Origin: Chrysiogenes arsenatis DSM 11915
Lineage (GTDB): Bacteria; Chrysiogenota; Chrysiogenetes; Chrysiogenales; Chrysiogenaceae
Reading direction: 5' to 3'
NCBI RefSeq assembly: GCF_000469585.1
Contig: NZ_AWNK01000009.1
Span: forward strand, 1 to 64,000
DNA length: 64,000 bases
Shown here: positions 9,058 through 20,100 of the stretch, one piece after another
How positions within the stretch are numbered: the first letter of the stretch is position 1
Layout: each line of letters begins with the position of its first letter
Made by a program: the position numbers and the translations under genes
Notes under the pieces: model-generated
What the model was told of the DNA's origin: nothing
Database searches by the model: none
Seen by the model: only the letters and a program-made list of their open reading frames with translations

Positions 9058-11637
9058 ATGACAACTAACGAGAGTATTCCGGCATCTTATATTGAAAAAT
9101 TGCGCGGTTTCGATGAAATGCTTGATGCGAATAGTGACATTCGGCCACATTGGAATTCATTTATGTCGCTCGCAACAGGCCTTGAGGCTGGGTTTCTGGA
9201 GCGCAGTGCTCAGGAAATTCGCCGCCTGTTACGCGAAAATGGTGTGACCTATCACTTTCATGATGACGCGGCGAAAGATCACCGCCCATGGGAACTCGAT
9301 ATAGTTCCTTTACTGATATCGAGCGAGGAGTGGCACACCCTTGAAAAGGGTTTGACGCAACGCGCCGAGCTATTAAACCTTATTTTGGAAGATATCTATG
9401 GGCCACAAAACCTTATCCGCCAAGGACACCTTCCGATGGAAGTGGTCTATGCGCACAATGGATTTGCGCGCCAGTGTGCTGGAATCCGGCTACCCGGCAA
9501 TCATCAACTCATCATCTATGGTGCCGATATTGCTCGCTCGACCGATGGCGTGCAGTGGGTTATGTCAGACCGTACGCAAGCCGTCTCAGGATTGGGCTAT
9601 ACACTCGAAAACCGCACCGCCATGGCGCGTACGTTGCCAAACTTATTACGTGAATGTAAAGCGGAGCGTTTGGCACCGTTTTTCCGTTCCTTACGCGAGT
9701 CATTGAGTGACATAACACCAGAACAAAAGGCCAATCCGCGCACCGTTTTATTAACGACTGGCCCGATTGATCCCACCTATTTTGAACACGCCTATTTGGC
9801 GGCGTATTTGGGATACACACTGGTTCAACCAGATGATTTGACGGTGCGTGATGGCCGGCTTTGGTTGAAGTCCATCAACGGCCTGCAACCCGTAGATATT
9901 ATCTTGCGCCGTACCGAAGACAGCCAATCCGATCCTTTAGAACTCGGGCGACTTTCCTCTGTTGGTATTCCGGGGCTTATCGAAGTAGTACGACGGGGCA
10001 ATGTTGCGGTCGCGAATCCTATTGGCAGTGCAGTGCTCGAAAATCCTGGATTATTCCCTTTCCTGCCGACTATTTGCAAAGTACTGCTTGGAGAAGAAAT
10101 ACTGCTTCCATCGGCACCAACGTGGTGGTGTGGTCAGCCGTTGGAGCTTGGATATGTGCTGGAACACCTGAATGAACTCGATATCCTCTCCATTCATCAA
10201 GTAGGCGATTCACACGTGGTGGCTCACGGGCCACTGCTGAGTAAACGGGAGTTGGAAGCACTCCGCCGTCGCATACTGGCACGGCCATACCTCTACGCTG
10301 GGCAAAGGAAACCGACCATTTCAACTTCTCCGACATTGGTTGACGGAAACCTTACGCCAAGGCCGACGAAATTCCGCACTTTCATGACCGCGTCACTCGA
10401 CAACTATATTTTGATGCCGGGAGGGCTGGCACGAGCTGCGACGAGCGAGCCAGAAATGGCGGCGGGAGCCGCATCCTACACCATCAGCAAAGACACGTGG
10501 GTCATATCAACCAACGTTCAGCGGCACCAATCGTTGTGGCACCAAGGGAGTAGCCTCGCCGCGACGCCAGGCTATTCAGAAGACAGCAATCTTTTACCAA
10601 GTCGCACTGCCGAAAACCTTTTCTGGGTTGGGCGCTATTTGGAGCGTGCCGAAGGGACGGCTCGTTTTCTGCGTACAACGGTTCACCGCCTGTTAGAGCA
10701 GGGTGAAATGGAAGATGAAACGGTAGAGCAGTGTCGCCATACCTTACTGATGACCCTTTCGCACTTAACCGGGACATTACCTGGCTTTACTGGTGTCGAA
10801 GGGGAACATCTGCGTGCCAATCCCGAAGCAGAAATCCTCAGCCTGATTTATGATCGCAACCGCGTCGGGAGCCTTGCGTTTACGCTTCATAGTATGATCC
10901 ATGCGACGTCAGCGGTGCGCGAACGGTGGTCGAGCGACTCATGGCGGTTGATTGATGAAACCGAAGAGCGGTGGGGGAAAATCAGCCGTAGCAGCAATCA
11001 ACAAAAGAAACTGCCACGGGCGCTGGATGACATTAGTCAATTGATCACCAACCTTGTCGCGTTCACCGGTTTAACGCTTGAAAGTATGACGCGTGAAATG
11101 GGATGGGTGATGCTTGACCTTGGCCGTCGTATTGAGCGCGGCATGCACGTACTGGAAGTGCTACGCCTCGTATTGTCGCAACACTACGACGAAGCATTGG
11201 AATATCAGGTGTTGGAATCTATCTTGGCGGCCAACGAGAGTTTGATTACCCATCGCCGGCGCTATCGCTCGTATCTGAAACCGCAAACGGTGCTCGAATT
11301 GCTCCTTTTCGATGCCTCGAACCCACGTTCGTTGGCCTATCAGATCGAACAATTGCAGCACCATATTTCCCTGCTGCCTGGCGAAAAACGGGGCTTTGCG
11401 CTGCGCGAAGTGGAACGTGATGCGTTGAAAGCATTTAGTACTCTCAAACTCTCCCGTATCGAAGAGCTTTTAGCAACCGAAAATGGCGAAGCAGGTACGC
11501 CAGTGAAACTCGAAAAATTTCTTGAATCGATAGAAACCTGCTTGGTTAATAGTGCCAATAGCATTAACCACACGTTCTTTACCCACGCGCTGCAACGTCA
11601 GCAACTCGTTGCCAAACCAGCAGAGGCGGAATTATGA
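9058..11637 (+). CDS. Fused circularly permuted ATP-grasp and alpha-E domain protein
   Basis: The 859-residue protein joins two families that are often separate. The N-terminal half, about residues 10-480, is a circularly permuted ATP-grasp domain (DUF404/DUF407 type) with RTYLILEDIYG-like and LPGNHQLIIYGADIARSTDG segments. The C-terminal part, about residues 510-840, is an alpha-E (DUF403) helical domain beginning SRTAENLFWVGRYLERAE. ATP-grasp enzymes form amide bonds through acyl-phosphates. Comparative genomics has linked this pair with transglutaminase-like peptidases as a probable peptide-synthesis or protein-tagging system, but the substrate is unknown. It overlaps the transglutaminase gene by four bases, so the two are translationally coupled. 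TAGGAAACCC precedes the ATG. Confidence 0.88.
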   Translation: MTTNESIPASYIEKLRGFDEMLDANSDIRPHWNSFMSLATGLEAGFLERSAQEIRRLLRENGVTYHFHDDAAKDHRPWELDIVPLLISSEEWHTLEKGLTQRAELLNLILEDIYGPQNLIRQGHLPMEVVYAHNGFARQCAGIRLPGNHQLIIYGADIARSTDGVQWVMSDRTQAVSGLGYTLENRTAMARTLPNLLRECKAERLAPFFRSLRESLSDITPEQKANPRTVLLTTGPIDPTYFEHAYLAAYLGYTLVQPDDLTVRDGRLWLKSINGLQPVDIILRRTEDSQSDPLELGRLSSVGIPGLIEVVRRGNVAVANPIGSAVLENPGLFPFLPTICKVLLGEEILLPSAPTWWCGQPLELGYVLEHLNELDILSIHQVGDSHVVAHGPLLSKRELEALRRRILARPYLYAGQRKPTISTSPTLVDGNLTPRPTKFRTFMTASLDNYILMPGGLARAATSEPEMAAGAASYTISKDTWVISTNVQRHQSLWHQGSSLAATPGYSEDSNLLPSRTAENLFWVGRYLERAEGTARFLRTTVHRLLEQGEMEDETVEQCRHTLLMTLSHLTGTLPGFTGVEGEHLRANPEAEILSLIYDRNRVGSLAFTLHSMIHATSAVRERWSSDSWRLIDETEERWGKISRSSNQQKKLPRALDDISQLITNLVAFTGLTLESMTREMGWVMLDLGRRIERGMHVLEVLRLVLSQHYDEALEYQVLESILAANESLITHRRRYRSYLKPQTVLELLLFDASNPRSLAYQIEQLQHHISLLPGEKRGFALREVERDALKAFSTLKLSRIEELLATENGEAGTPVKLEKFLESIETCLVNSANSINHTFFTHALQRQQLVAKPAEAEL

Positions 11638-12536
11638 GCCATTATCGCATTACACACACCACGTCCTATCACTATTCGGACATGGTTAGCCTTTGTTACA
11701 ATGAAGCCCGCTTAATTCCGCGTACATTTGCGGGGCAATCGTGTCTGAAATATGAACTGCAGATCGAACCACTCCCCGCTGATTATCAAGAGCGGCTCGA
11801 CTTTTATGGCAATAAAGCGAGTTATTTTAGCATTAGTACACCACATTCCGTGATGTCAGTGACCGTTCAATCAGAAGTACTTGTCCATAGCTCATTTGAT
11901 CGTGCCGCCTTAGAAGGGACTCCGACGTGTAGCGAAGTGACCAAAGCCCTCTTTTGTGCCGATAGTGATCCTGCTCTTATTGAGCCACGTTCAATGATGC
12001 TAGAGTCTCCGTACGTCCCGCAAATGAGTGAGCTGGCGAGTTACGGGCGCGAAATTTTTACTCCCACGAAGCCTTTTGGTGTCGCGGTGCATGAGTTGAT
12101 GGAAAAAATTTTCCGTGAATTCCGCTATACACCTGGCGCGACATCGATTGCGACACCACTGCGCGAAGTCTTTACCAAAAAGATCGGCGTGTGCCAGGAT
12201 TTCGCCCAAATCGCTATTGGCATCTTGCGTTCGCTCGGCTACAGTGCCCGCTACGTGAGCGGATACTTGGAAACTGTTCCTTTGCCGGGACAAACCAAGC
12301 TGATTGGATCAGATGCCTCGCATGCGTGGTTTGCCGCATGGATACCTGGGCTTGGCTGGGTCGATTTTGACCCAACCAATAATACCATGCCAACCGGACG
12401 GCATATAACCTGTTCATGGGGCAGAGATTACTCGGATGTTATACCACTTGGCGGGGTAATTTATGGTGGTGGCGACCATATTCTGAAGGTCAGCGTTGAC
12501 GTCCATAATCTTGATACCGATAAGCGTGGTCAATAA
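11634..12536 (+). CDS. Transglutaminase-like peptidase of the ATP-grasp/alpha-E system
   Basis: The 300-residue cytosolic protein has the bacterial transglutaminase-like N-terminal beta domain, about residues 1-85 ([13 protein letters not shown]), followed by a papain-like core. The catalytic triad is visible: Cys187 in GVCQDFA, His230 in ASHAW and Asp246 in DFDPTNN. In this genomic context such proteins are thought to cleave or transfer amide bonds made by the coupled ATP-grasp enzyme. That role is inferred from conserved neighbourhoods, not shown. No signal peptide is seen, in line with a cytoplasmic partner. The start overlaps the upstream stop codon. Confidence 0.9.
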   Translation: MSHYRITHTTSYHYSDMVSLCYNEARLIPRTFAGQSCLKYELQIEPLPADYQERLDFYGNKASYFSISTPHSVMSVTVQSEVLVHSSFDRAALEGTPTCSEVTKALFCADSDPALIEPRSMMLESPYVPQMSELASYGREIFTPTKPFGVAVHELMEKIFREFRYTPGATSIATPLREVFTKKIGVCQDFAQIAIGILRSLGYSARYVSGYLETVPLPGQTKLIGSDASHAWFAAWIPGLGWVDFDPTNNTMPTGRHITCSWGRDYSDVIPLGGVIYGGGDHILKVSVDVHNLDTDKRGQ

Positions 12537-12567
12537 CTCTGAGTACAGTAGTGAAAGGATAACGAGG

Positions 12568-13095
12568 ATGTTTAAAGGAACGACTATTCTGTGCGTTCAA
12601 CGCGATGGAAAAGTAGCCCTTGGCGGCGATGGCCAGGTGACACTGGGCAATACTATTATGAAAGCGACTGCTCGTAAGGTGCGTCCTATGGCAGAAGGAA
12701 AAGTTATTGCTGGCTTTGCGGGGTCAACTGCCGATGCGTTTACTCTTTTTGAACGTTTTGAGGCGAAATTAAAAGCGCACAATAATCTGTTGACACGTGC
12801 CGCCATTGAAATGGCCAAAGAGTGGCGTTCTGACCGGATGTTGCGTAAGCTCGAAGCTATGCTCATCGTCGCGAATGCCGAACATGCGTTTATTATCAGT
12901 GGTACGGGAGATATCATCGAACCTGAAGATGGTATTCTTGCTATCGGTTCCGGTGGCGCGTACGCCATGGCCGCCGCCCGTGCTCTGATGCGCCACAGCC
13001 AACTCAGTGCACGGGAAATGGTTCAGGAATCCCTGACTGTCTCTGGTGAAATTTGTATTTATTCTAACTGTGAACTCACGATACTTGAACTGTAA
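12568..13095 (+). CDS. hslV: ATP-dependent protease proteolytic subunit HslV
   Basis: This 175-residue subunit forms the double-hexamer peptidase of the HslUV (ClpYQ) protease. The N-terminal nucleophile threonine is Thr5 of the precursor in a GTTIL context, so a four-residue propeptide MFKG must be removed, as I recall for Thermotoga-type Hsl[12 protein letters not shown], the [18 protein letters not shown] helix and [15 protein letters not shown] are diagnostic. The ATG at 12568 behind AACGAGG gives the family length; the longer open frame overlaps the transglutaminase gene. The hslU gene follows 21 bases later. Confidence 0.97.
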   Translation: MFKGTTILCVQRDGKVALGGDGQVTLGNTIMKATARKVRPMAEGKVIAGFAGSTADAFTLFERFEAKLKAHNNLLTRAAIEMAKEWRSDRMLRKLEAMLIVANAEHAFIISGTGDIIEPEDGILAIGSGGAYAMAAARALMRHSQLSAREMVQESLTVSGEICIYSNCELTILEL

Positions 13096-13116
13096 AACTT
13101 TGAGGAGATACTGAGA

Positions 13117-14439
13117 GTGGAACAACTTACCCCGCAACAAATCGTTTCAGAACTCAATAAGTATATTGTTGGTCAATCGAAAGCCAAGCAAGCCGTAGCG
13201 ATTGCACTGCGCAATCGCTGGCGTCGTCAACAACTTGATGATTTTCTACGCGAAGAAATTTCACCCAAAAATATCATCATGATTGGTTCCACGGGGGTGG
13301 GCAAAACAGAAATTGCACGCCGGTTAGCCAAGCTGACCCAATCGCCATTTTTGAAAGTAGAAGCCAGTAAGTTTACCGAAGTGGGGTATGTCGGACGTGA
13401 TGTTGAGTCAATTATCCGAGATCTGACCGAGATCGGGGTGAAAATGGTGAAAGATGAGCTCACCGAAAAGCACGCTCAAGCAGCGGAAGAAGCCGCTATT
13501 GAACGAGTGCTGGACGCGCTTATTCCGCCGAATGAAAGCCCAAATTACAGCGAAACACGGCAGAAATTCCGCAAAAAACTGCTCGAAGGGAAATTTGACG
13601 AAAGCGATATTGACATAGATGTCGCCGTTGCTCCACCGAAAATCGAGATGATTGGCGCCACTTCCGGCGGGCAGATGGATGATTTTGCCTCTGGCATTAA
13701 AGATATGCTGGGCGGCATGTTCAGCAACCAACGCAAAGAACGGAAGATGAAGGTCAAGCATGCGCTGAAGGTGCTGCGTGATGAAGAAGCGTCGAAAATG
13801 GTCGATATGGATGAACTGAAAGCGCAAGCGATTGATCGTGTTGAACAAACGGGGATCGTCTTTTTGGATGAAATTGACAAAATCGCTTCGTCACAGGAAA
13901 ATCGCCGTAGCGGAGCCGATGTCAGTCGTGAAGGGGTGCAGCGGGATATTCTGCCAATCGTAGAAGGTTCTGCCGTTTCGACAAAATATGGCATTGTCAA
14001 GACCGATCATATCCTCTTTATTGCGGCAGGTGCGTTTCATGTCTCCAAGCCAAGCGATCTGATTCCTGAATTGCAAGGACGATTTCCTATCCGCGTCGAA
14101 CTAGAGTCTCTTGGGAAAGACGATTTCATCCGTATTCTTACCGAACCTCGGAGTGCATTGATTAAGCAGTATCGTCATTTGCTCGAAACCGAAAAAGTGC
14201 AGCTCGATTTTAACGAAGAAGCGGTGGCCGCGATTGCGGAATATGCCGTACGGGCGAATGATAAAATGGAAAATATCGGTGCGCGGCGCCTGCATACGGT
14301 ATTAGAAAAATTACTCGAAGAAGTGAGCTTCCACGCCCCTGATATGGCGGGAACCACTCTGATTATTGATCGTGATTACGTGGATCGTAAATTACGTGAC
14401 CTTGTGGAAGACGAAGATTTAAGCCGTTACGTTCTGTAA
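13117..14439 (+). CDS. hslU: ATP-dependent protease ATPase subunit HslU
   Basis: The 440-residue AAA+ unfoldase feeds substrates to HslV. It starts [17 protein letters not shown], typical of the family. Walker A is at residues 57-64 (GSTGVGKT) and Walker B is FLDEIDKI near residue 250. The inserted I domain occupies about residues 110-235, and the C-terminal small domain ends EDLSRYVL, the tail that docks into HslV. The start codon is GTG behind TGAGGAG. Gene order hslV-hslU is the usual one. Confidence 0.98.
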   Translation: MEQLTPQQIVSELNKYIVGQSKAKQAVAIALRNRWRRQQLDDFLREEISPKNIIMIGSTGVGKTEIARRLAKLTQSPFLKVEASKFTEVGYVGRDVESIIRDLTEIGVKMVKDELTEKHAQAAEEAAIERVLDALIPPNESPNYSETRQKFRKKLLEGKFDESDIDIDVAVAPPKIEMIGATSGGQMDDFASGIKDMLGGMFSNQRKERKMKVKHALKVLRDEEASKMVDMDELKAQAIDRVEQTGIVFLDEIDKIASSQENRRSGADVSREGVQRDILPIVEGSAVSTKYGIVKTDHILFIAAGAFHVSKPSDLIPELQGRFPIRVELESLGKDDFIRILTEPRSALIKQYRHLLETEKVQLDFNEEAVAAIAEYAVRANDKMENIGARRLHTVLEKLLEEVSFHAPDMAGTTLIIDRDYVDRKLRDLVEDEDLSRYVL

Positions 14440-14477
14440 GATCGCGTTCATATGATGAGGGGGCAAAGAGAACTGCT

Positions 14478-17135
14478 ATGAATTTCACCGCAGCTATCGA
14501 TCCATTTATTCTGAAAACTCAGAAGAAGCACCACTTGATGGTGATACTTTTTGTTTCAGTGGTACTGATTGCTATGGCGGCGACGTTTCTCGATGTTGCG
14601 CGGCGGAACCACATTGAACAAACCATTGCTGCGTATCAAGGATCGCAAGAGATAGCGTGGCGCTCGATGGTGCAAATCCATAAAAATTCTCTGTCTGAAG
14701 ATGAATATTCCTACACACATGACATCACCCTCCCGCTCGCAAGTTTAATGCACAATATGCAGCGCCTGTATCCAAAGCGATCCTTTTTCTTGCTCATCAA
14801 AGAAGAGTATCTTCACCGAGTAGCGCTTGATTTTCTTTTGCAAGTCGACCTAGAGTGGCCATCGCAATTTTCGCTCAGAACAGTTGAATTTCAAAATCGT
14901 TCTCTTGCCGAAGCGCACCCACGAGATAATAGACGGTTAATTCAAACCTTGTCGCAGTATCCCGCGCTCCAAAGTGCGGTACGCTATGGTACGAGCGATG
15001 TTGTCTATAGCTCCCCGCTCGGTCTTCCTGCGGTATCAATTATTAATCCGATTGTCGATTTGCAAAATAACGTTTTTGGATACGTTATCGGCTACGAAGA
15101 AACAAACCAGTTTTATAAGGAAAACCTCACATTTTGGATGCATTTATTGATAGCGGCGCTGCTCGTTTTTATGGCGGGATACGCGTGGTATGTCGTTTTG
15201 AAAAGTCGACTGGATAGCGAGCGTCAAAAGCAACGTCTCGAAGCTATCAGTGACACGATGGACGAAGGGATGTATGTGATTGATCGTGCGGGTGTTGTCA
15301 TCTATGCCAATGCTGCTGCTGAGAGAATTCTTGAATATCCCGTCAGTGAAATGGTTGGCAGAAACGCGCATCAACTTTTTTGCCATAACGTAGACACAGA
15401 GCTTATGGCATGCCCTATTTATCAAACGATTGAAATCAACGCGCCATATTTCGGGGAAAACAGGTACACCCGTCGTGATGGCTCATTTATCATCGCACGG
15501 GTCGCAACGCGGCCATTATTGGAAAATGAAAGTGTTGTTGCTGCCGTAACGACTTTTTTTGATATCACGGAACAACAACTGACGCAAAAACAACTGGAAC
15601 GCTCGGAGCAAAAACTCCGACTGACGTTCGAGGCGGCGGCTATTGGAACATGGGACTGGGATATTGCCACGGGTGTTATCGAGCTCGATCACTGCTGCTA
15701 TACTATTCTTGGATATCCGGATAAAGCGTTTGTGTTCTCTCTATGGCTTTGGAAAGAGATGGTGCATCCTGATAATACGGAAAGTTTGTTTGATCAAATA
15801 TTGCGCCACGTGCATGCGGGAGAGCCTTTTGTAGTGGAGTTTCGCCTTCGCTGTGCCGATGGCTCGTGGAAATGGATTCAGCAACGGGGACGTGTCGTTG
15901 AGAACACCGATGCGACGGTAACGACCCGCCACGTGATTGGTACCATTATCGATATCACGGAGCGGATGGAATATGAGCAGGCCTTGATTATCGCTACACA
16001 GCAAGCAGAGTCGGCCAATCGTGTGAAATCGGAATTTCTTGCCAACATGAGTCATGAAATACGGACGCCGCTGAATGCGATTCTTGGTCTTACCGAAATA
16101 GGGGTTGATGAATGTGCCGGCAAAGAGTGCCACGGACTTTTTGAAAAGATACATAGCTCGTCACGACTGCTGCTGGGGATATTGAATGATATCCTTGACT
16201 ACTCGAAGATCGAAGCCGGAAAACTTGAAATCGAAAAGCGAAATTTTCAGTTAGAAGAAATTATCGGACAACTCACCATCCTTTTTGAAAATATGGCGGC
16301 GAGTAAAAATATCAGTCTCCATTTTCCTGATCTTAGGCGACTATCTCGTTGCGTTGTAGGTGACTCGCTACGCATTACGCAGGTGCTGACAAATCTCCTG
16401 AGCAATGCGCTCAAATTTACGGAAACCGGATCAGTCACTCTTTCCATTGATGGGTCGGGCGAGGGAGAGAACTACTTGTTGACTTTTTCCGTAATAGATA
16501 CAGGTATTGGTATGGATACCGCGCAAGTCAACACGATTTTTTCCCCTTTTTCGCAGGCGGACTCATCAACGACCCGCCGTTTTGGAGGTACGGGACTGGG
16601 GTTGACTATCAGTCGAAAATTGGTTGAGGCGATGGGAGGAGTGCTATCGGTTGTCAGCGAGCCGGGAGTTGGGTCAACCTTCACGTTTACTCTCCCTTTG
16701 CCCAGTGAAGTATGTACTGAACGCCGTACTTTCAAAGTAGCCGAAGTGAACACGTTCGATACGCTCAAGGGGATACGTGTGCTATTGGTGGAAGATAATG
16801 AATTGAATCAGCGTGTTGCCAGCCGCCTGTTACAGCGCAAAGGGATACTCGTTACCACGGCCTCTAACGGTAAAGACGCGGTAGCCATGGCGCTCGCAAA
16901 TGAATTTGACCTTATTCTGATGGACTTACAAATGCCAATTATGGATGGGTACGAAGCGGCGAAGCAGATTCGAAAAAACAATAAACACGTGCCAATTATC
17001 GCACTGACGGCAGCGACGCTTGCAACAGAACGGCAAAAGGTGATTGATTCGGGGATGGATGACCATCTCGCGAAACCAATTAACTCGGAAAACATGTTCA
17101 AAGTTTTAACGCGCTGGACGACAAAAGAAGCGTAA
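14478..17135 (+). CDS. Hybrid sensor histidine kinase with two PAS domains and a receiver
   Basis: The 885-residue membrane kinase has TM1 at about residues 20-38, a periplasmic region of about 180 residues that I do not recognise, and TM2 at about 218-240. Two PAS domains follow, at about 250-365 and 378-495. The kinase core is at about 515-735, with the phospho-accepting histidine in NMSHEIRTPLN, the N box SNALKFT and the G boxes DTGIGM and GGTGLGL. A receiver occupies about 762-880 with its phosphorylated aspartate in LILMDLQMP. It stands 38 bases after hslU and just before a second hybrid kinase. No separate output regulator is encoded nearby, so the phosphorelay partner lies elsewhere. 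Confidence 0.93.
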   Translation: MNFTAAIDPFILKTQKKHHLMVILFVSVVLIAMAATFLDVARRNHIEQTIAAYQGSQEIAWRSMVQIHKNSLSEDEYSYTHDITLPLASLMHNMQRLYPKRSFFLLIKEEYLHRVALDFLLQVDLEWPSQFSLRTVEFQNRSLAEAHPRDNRRLIQTLSQYPALQSAVRYGTSDVVYSSPLGLPAVSIINPIVDLQNNVFGYVIGYEETNQFYKENLTFWMHLLIAALLVFMAGYAWYVVLKSRLDSERQKQRLEAISDTMDEGMYVIDRAGVVIYANAAAERILEYPVSEMVGRNAHQLFCHNVDTELMACPIYQTIEINAPYFGENRYTRRDGSFIIARVATRPLLENESVVAAVTTFFDITEQQLTQKQLERSEQKLRLTFEAAAIGTWDWDIATGVIELDHCCYTILGYPDKAFVFSLWLWKEMVHPDNTESLFDQILRHVHAGEPFVVEFRLRCADGSWKWIQQRGRVVENTDATVTTRHVIGTIIDITERMEYEQALIIATQQAESANRVKSEFLANMSHEIRTPLNAILGLTEIGVDECAGKECHGLFEKIHSSSRLLLGILNDILDYSKIEAGKLEIEKRNFQLEEIIGQLTILFENMAASKNISLHFPDLRRLSRCVVGDSLRITQVLTNLLSNALKFTETGSVTLSIDGSGEGENYLLTFSVIDTGIGMDTAQVNTIFSPFSQADSSTTRRFGGTGLGLTISRKLVEAMGGVLSVVSEPGVGSTFTFTLPLPSEVCTERRTFKVAEVNTFDTLKGIRVLLVEDNELNQRVASRLLQRKGILVTTASNGKDAVAMALANEFDLILMDLQMPIMDGYEAAKQIRKNNKHVPIIALTAATLATERQKVIDSGMDDHLAKPINSENMFKVLTRWTTKEA

Positions 17136-17162
17136 TTTACGGTATAAACAGCATGCGCGGCA

Positions 17163-17174
17163 AGAAGAGGAAGG
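17163..17174 (+). promoter_or_regulatory. Shine-Dalgarno site setting the start of the second hybrid kinase
   Basis: A GAAGAGGAAGGG tract ends five bases before the ATG at 17180. The in-frame ATG at 17153 has no comparable site, so the later start is preferred. Confidence 0.6.
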
Positions 17175-17179
17175 GCACT

Positions 17180-20100
17180 ATGGGGTATTCTCGACTCGTT
17201 AGAATCATTTGTGCGGTGCTCACTTTTTTAAGCGCTGTTGCCTCTTCGACGTATGCCGCAGAGAAGGTTGTACTGCAACTCAAGTGGTATCACCAATTTC
17301 AATTTGCGGGCTATTACGCAGCGCTTGAAAAAGGCTTTTTTGCCGCAGAAGGGTTGCAAGTTGAACTCCGCGAACGTGATCGCTGGAAAAATAATATCTC
17401 AGAAGTGCTTGATGGTCAGGCTGACTATGGCGTAGCCGACTCCGCCCTGTTCCTCTATACCACGCACAATGCAGGAATTTTCATTGTCGCGCCGATTTTC
17501 CAACATTCTCCAAACGTCCTTATTACCCTTAAATCGAGCAATATTCAAAGTCCGTTAGATCTCATTGCCAAGCGCGTTCGCCTGTATAGCAATAATGCTG
17601 AAGGGTTTTCAATCATGGCGATGCTTGCTGAACATGACGTGCTTAACCGCGTTATTCAACAACCCTTTACCACCGATTACAATGTGCTTATTTCCGGCGA
17701 AACTGACGCTATCTACGGCTATAGCTCGAATGAACCCTACCAATTGCGTGAGCGCTATGGGGTTGATGTTAACATCATGAATCCAATGAATTTTGGGGTC
17801 GATGTCTACGGCGATATGCTGTTCACAACGAAACACGAAGCTCAAACACATCCCGAACGTGTTGCCGCCATGCGCCGCGCCGTCATAAAAGGGTGGGAAT
17901 ACGCTTTGGATAATAAAGAGGAAATGGTCGAACTGATACGGGCCAAATATTCCACCGAAAAATCCTACCAGGCGCTTATGTTTGAAGCACATGGTATTGA
18001 GCAGGCTGTTGGGCGATTTGCCACACCGCTTGGTACAATGAACCCCGGTCGCATCGAATATATTACCCAGATCTTCGCAAAGCATGGACTTTTGAACGAA
18101 GAGAACTTCAAGGCGGAACAACTTTTTTATCAGGTTTCCCATGCTGACGAACTGGCGCTGACAGAAAAAGAACAGGCCTTTCTGAATACTCATCGCACTA
18201 TCAAAGTCGGTGTTGATCGTGACTGGGCGCCAATTGAATACGTTGATAATCGGCAACGTTATCGTGGTATTGCTTCGGAGTATCTTGAAAGTATTTCCCT
18301 GAAAACCGGTATCGCATTCGAAATCGTGCATGATGCGCCGTGGAATGAACTTTTACGAAAAGCCAAGTCGCATGAGATAGATGTGCTCGCAGCGGCTGCC
18401 ATCACGCCGGAGCGGGCACGCTTTCTGAGTTTTACGCGACCGCATATCACCTCGCCCATGGTGCTGGTGACAGATAAATCGGTTGAGTATGTTGATCGTC
18501 TCAAAGGACTTACTGGGAAAAAAATTGCTGTTGTGAATGGGTACGCCTCGCACGAATGGTTACTGGCGCATCATCCAGAAATTGTCACGGTTGTCGTCGA
18601 TTCGACCAGTGATGGGTTACGCGCGGTCAGTGCTGGCGAGGTGTTCGGGTTGATAGACAATCTCATGGTTGTTTCGCACATGATGAAAGCGCGTGGCTTC
18701 GCGAACCTGAAAATTTCCGGTCAAGTTCCCTTTACGTTCGACCTTTCGATAGCGGTGCGCGACGATTGGCCGGAGTTGCACTCTATTCTGCAAAAAGGGT
18801 TAGATGCTATTTCGCCCGAGGAAAAAAGTACTATTGCCAACCGTTGGCTTACGGTGGAGTATACAACAGGGACGAATTTCAAGGCCGTGATGCCGTATTT
18901 TTTCGTTGGTGCACTGGTGCTGTCTATCGCGCTTATTTACTCTTTTCGCTTGCGACGGCTCAACTATCAGGTGCAGGAAGCTCACCGGAAACAACAAAAA
19001 CTTGCGGCAGATGCCGAAGCGGCGAATAAGGCAAAATCGGAATTTCTCGCCAATATGAGTCATGAAATCCGTACCCCGATGAATGCTGTTATCGGCCTTT
19101 CAGAAATGGCACTGGAGCAGTGTCGTGATTGCGAGCAACAAGAAAATCTGACGAAAATTCATCGCTCATCGTTACTCTTGTTAGGGATTATCAACGATAT
19201 TCTGGATTTTTCAAAAATCGAAGCAGGAAAGTTAGAAATCGAATATTCGCCGTTCCAACTGAGTCAGGTTATTGATTCGCTCTCTATCCTTTTCTCCGAT
19301 ACGGCGCACCACAAGGGGCTGGAGTGGCGCGTGCATATCGACTCCAATGTTCCTCCTACGGTTGCGGGCGACGTGCAACGCGTTACCCAGATTTTGACGA
19401 ATCTGGTGGGGAATGCTATTAAATTCACTGATCATGGTTTTGTAGCAATAGAAGTCTCGCGCATTGAAGATCCCCATCATGCACTCGTGTTGCAAATTCG
19501 GGTTTGTGATAGTGGCATCGGTATGAATCAGGAACAGGTGTCACGCCTTTTTACTCCCTACACTCAGGCCGATAGTTCTACCACGCGACGCTATGGGGGA
19601 ACGGGACTTGGCCTTACTATTGCGCGCCGTTTAAGTGAGCTGATGGGTGGTGCTATTGCGGTTGAAAGCACGCTCCATGTCGGGAGTGTTTTTTCGGTGA
19701 CGCTCCCGTTTCAGGTAGTAGCGGAAACGGTAACAGAGGAGGCGAATGCTCACGTGCATACTGGAGCGTCAAGTGCGGATCTTGCTGGCCGTCATGTGCT
19801 GGTGGTTGAGGATAACCCTATCAACCAAGAGGTGGCACGACACCTTTTAGAGCAATTCAAGATGAGCGTGACAACTGCCGATAATGGTGCAGAAGCGGTA
19901 GCACTTGCATCGAAAGAGCCACACTTTGATGTTATTTTAATGGATATTCAAATGCCGATTATGGATGGATTTGAAGCTACCAAACGTATTCGGCAGGTGT
20001 TGCCGGATATTCCGATTATCGCTGTAACGGCGGCGGTATTTTCCGAAGATCGTCGTAAAGTGTTAGCGTGTGGCATGAATGATCACCTCAGTAAGCCAAT

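Noticed and set aside
17609-18331. 240-codon open frame antisense to the second hybrid kinase
   Set aside because: The opposite strand encodes well-conserved sensor domains; this frame has no ribosome site or family features.
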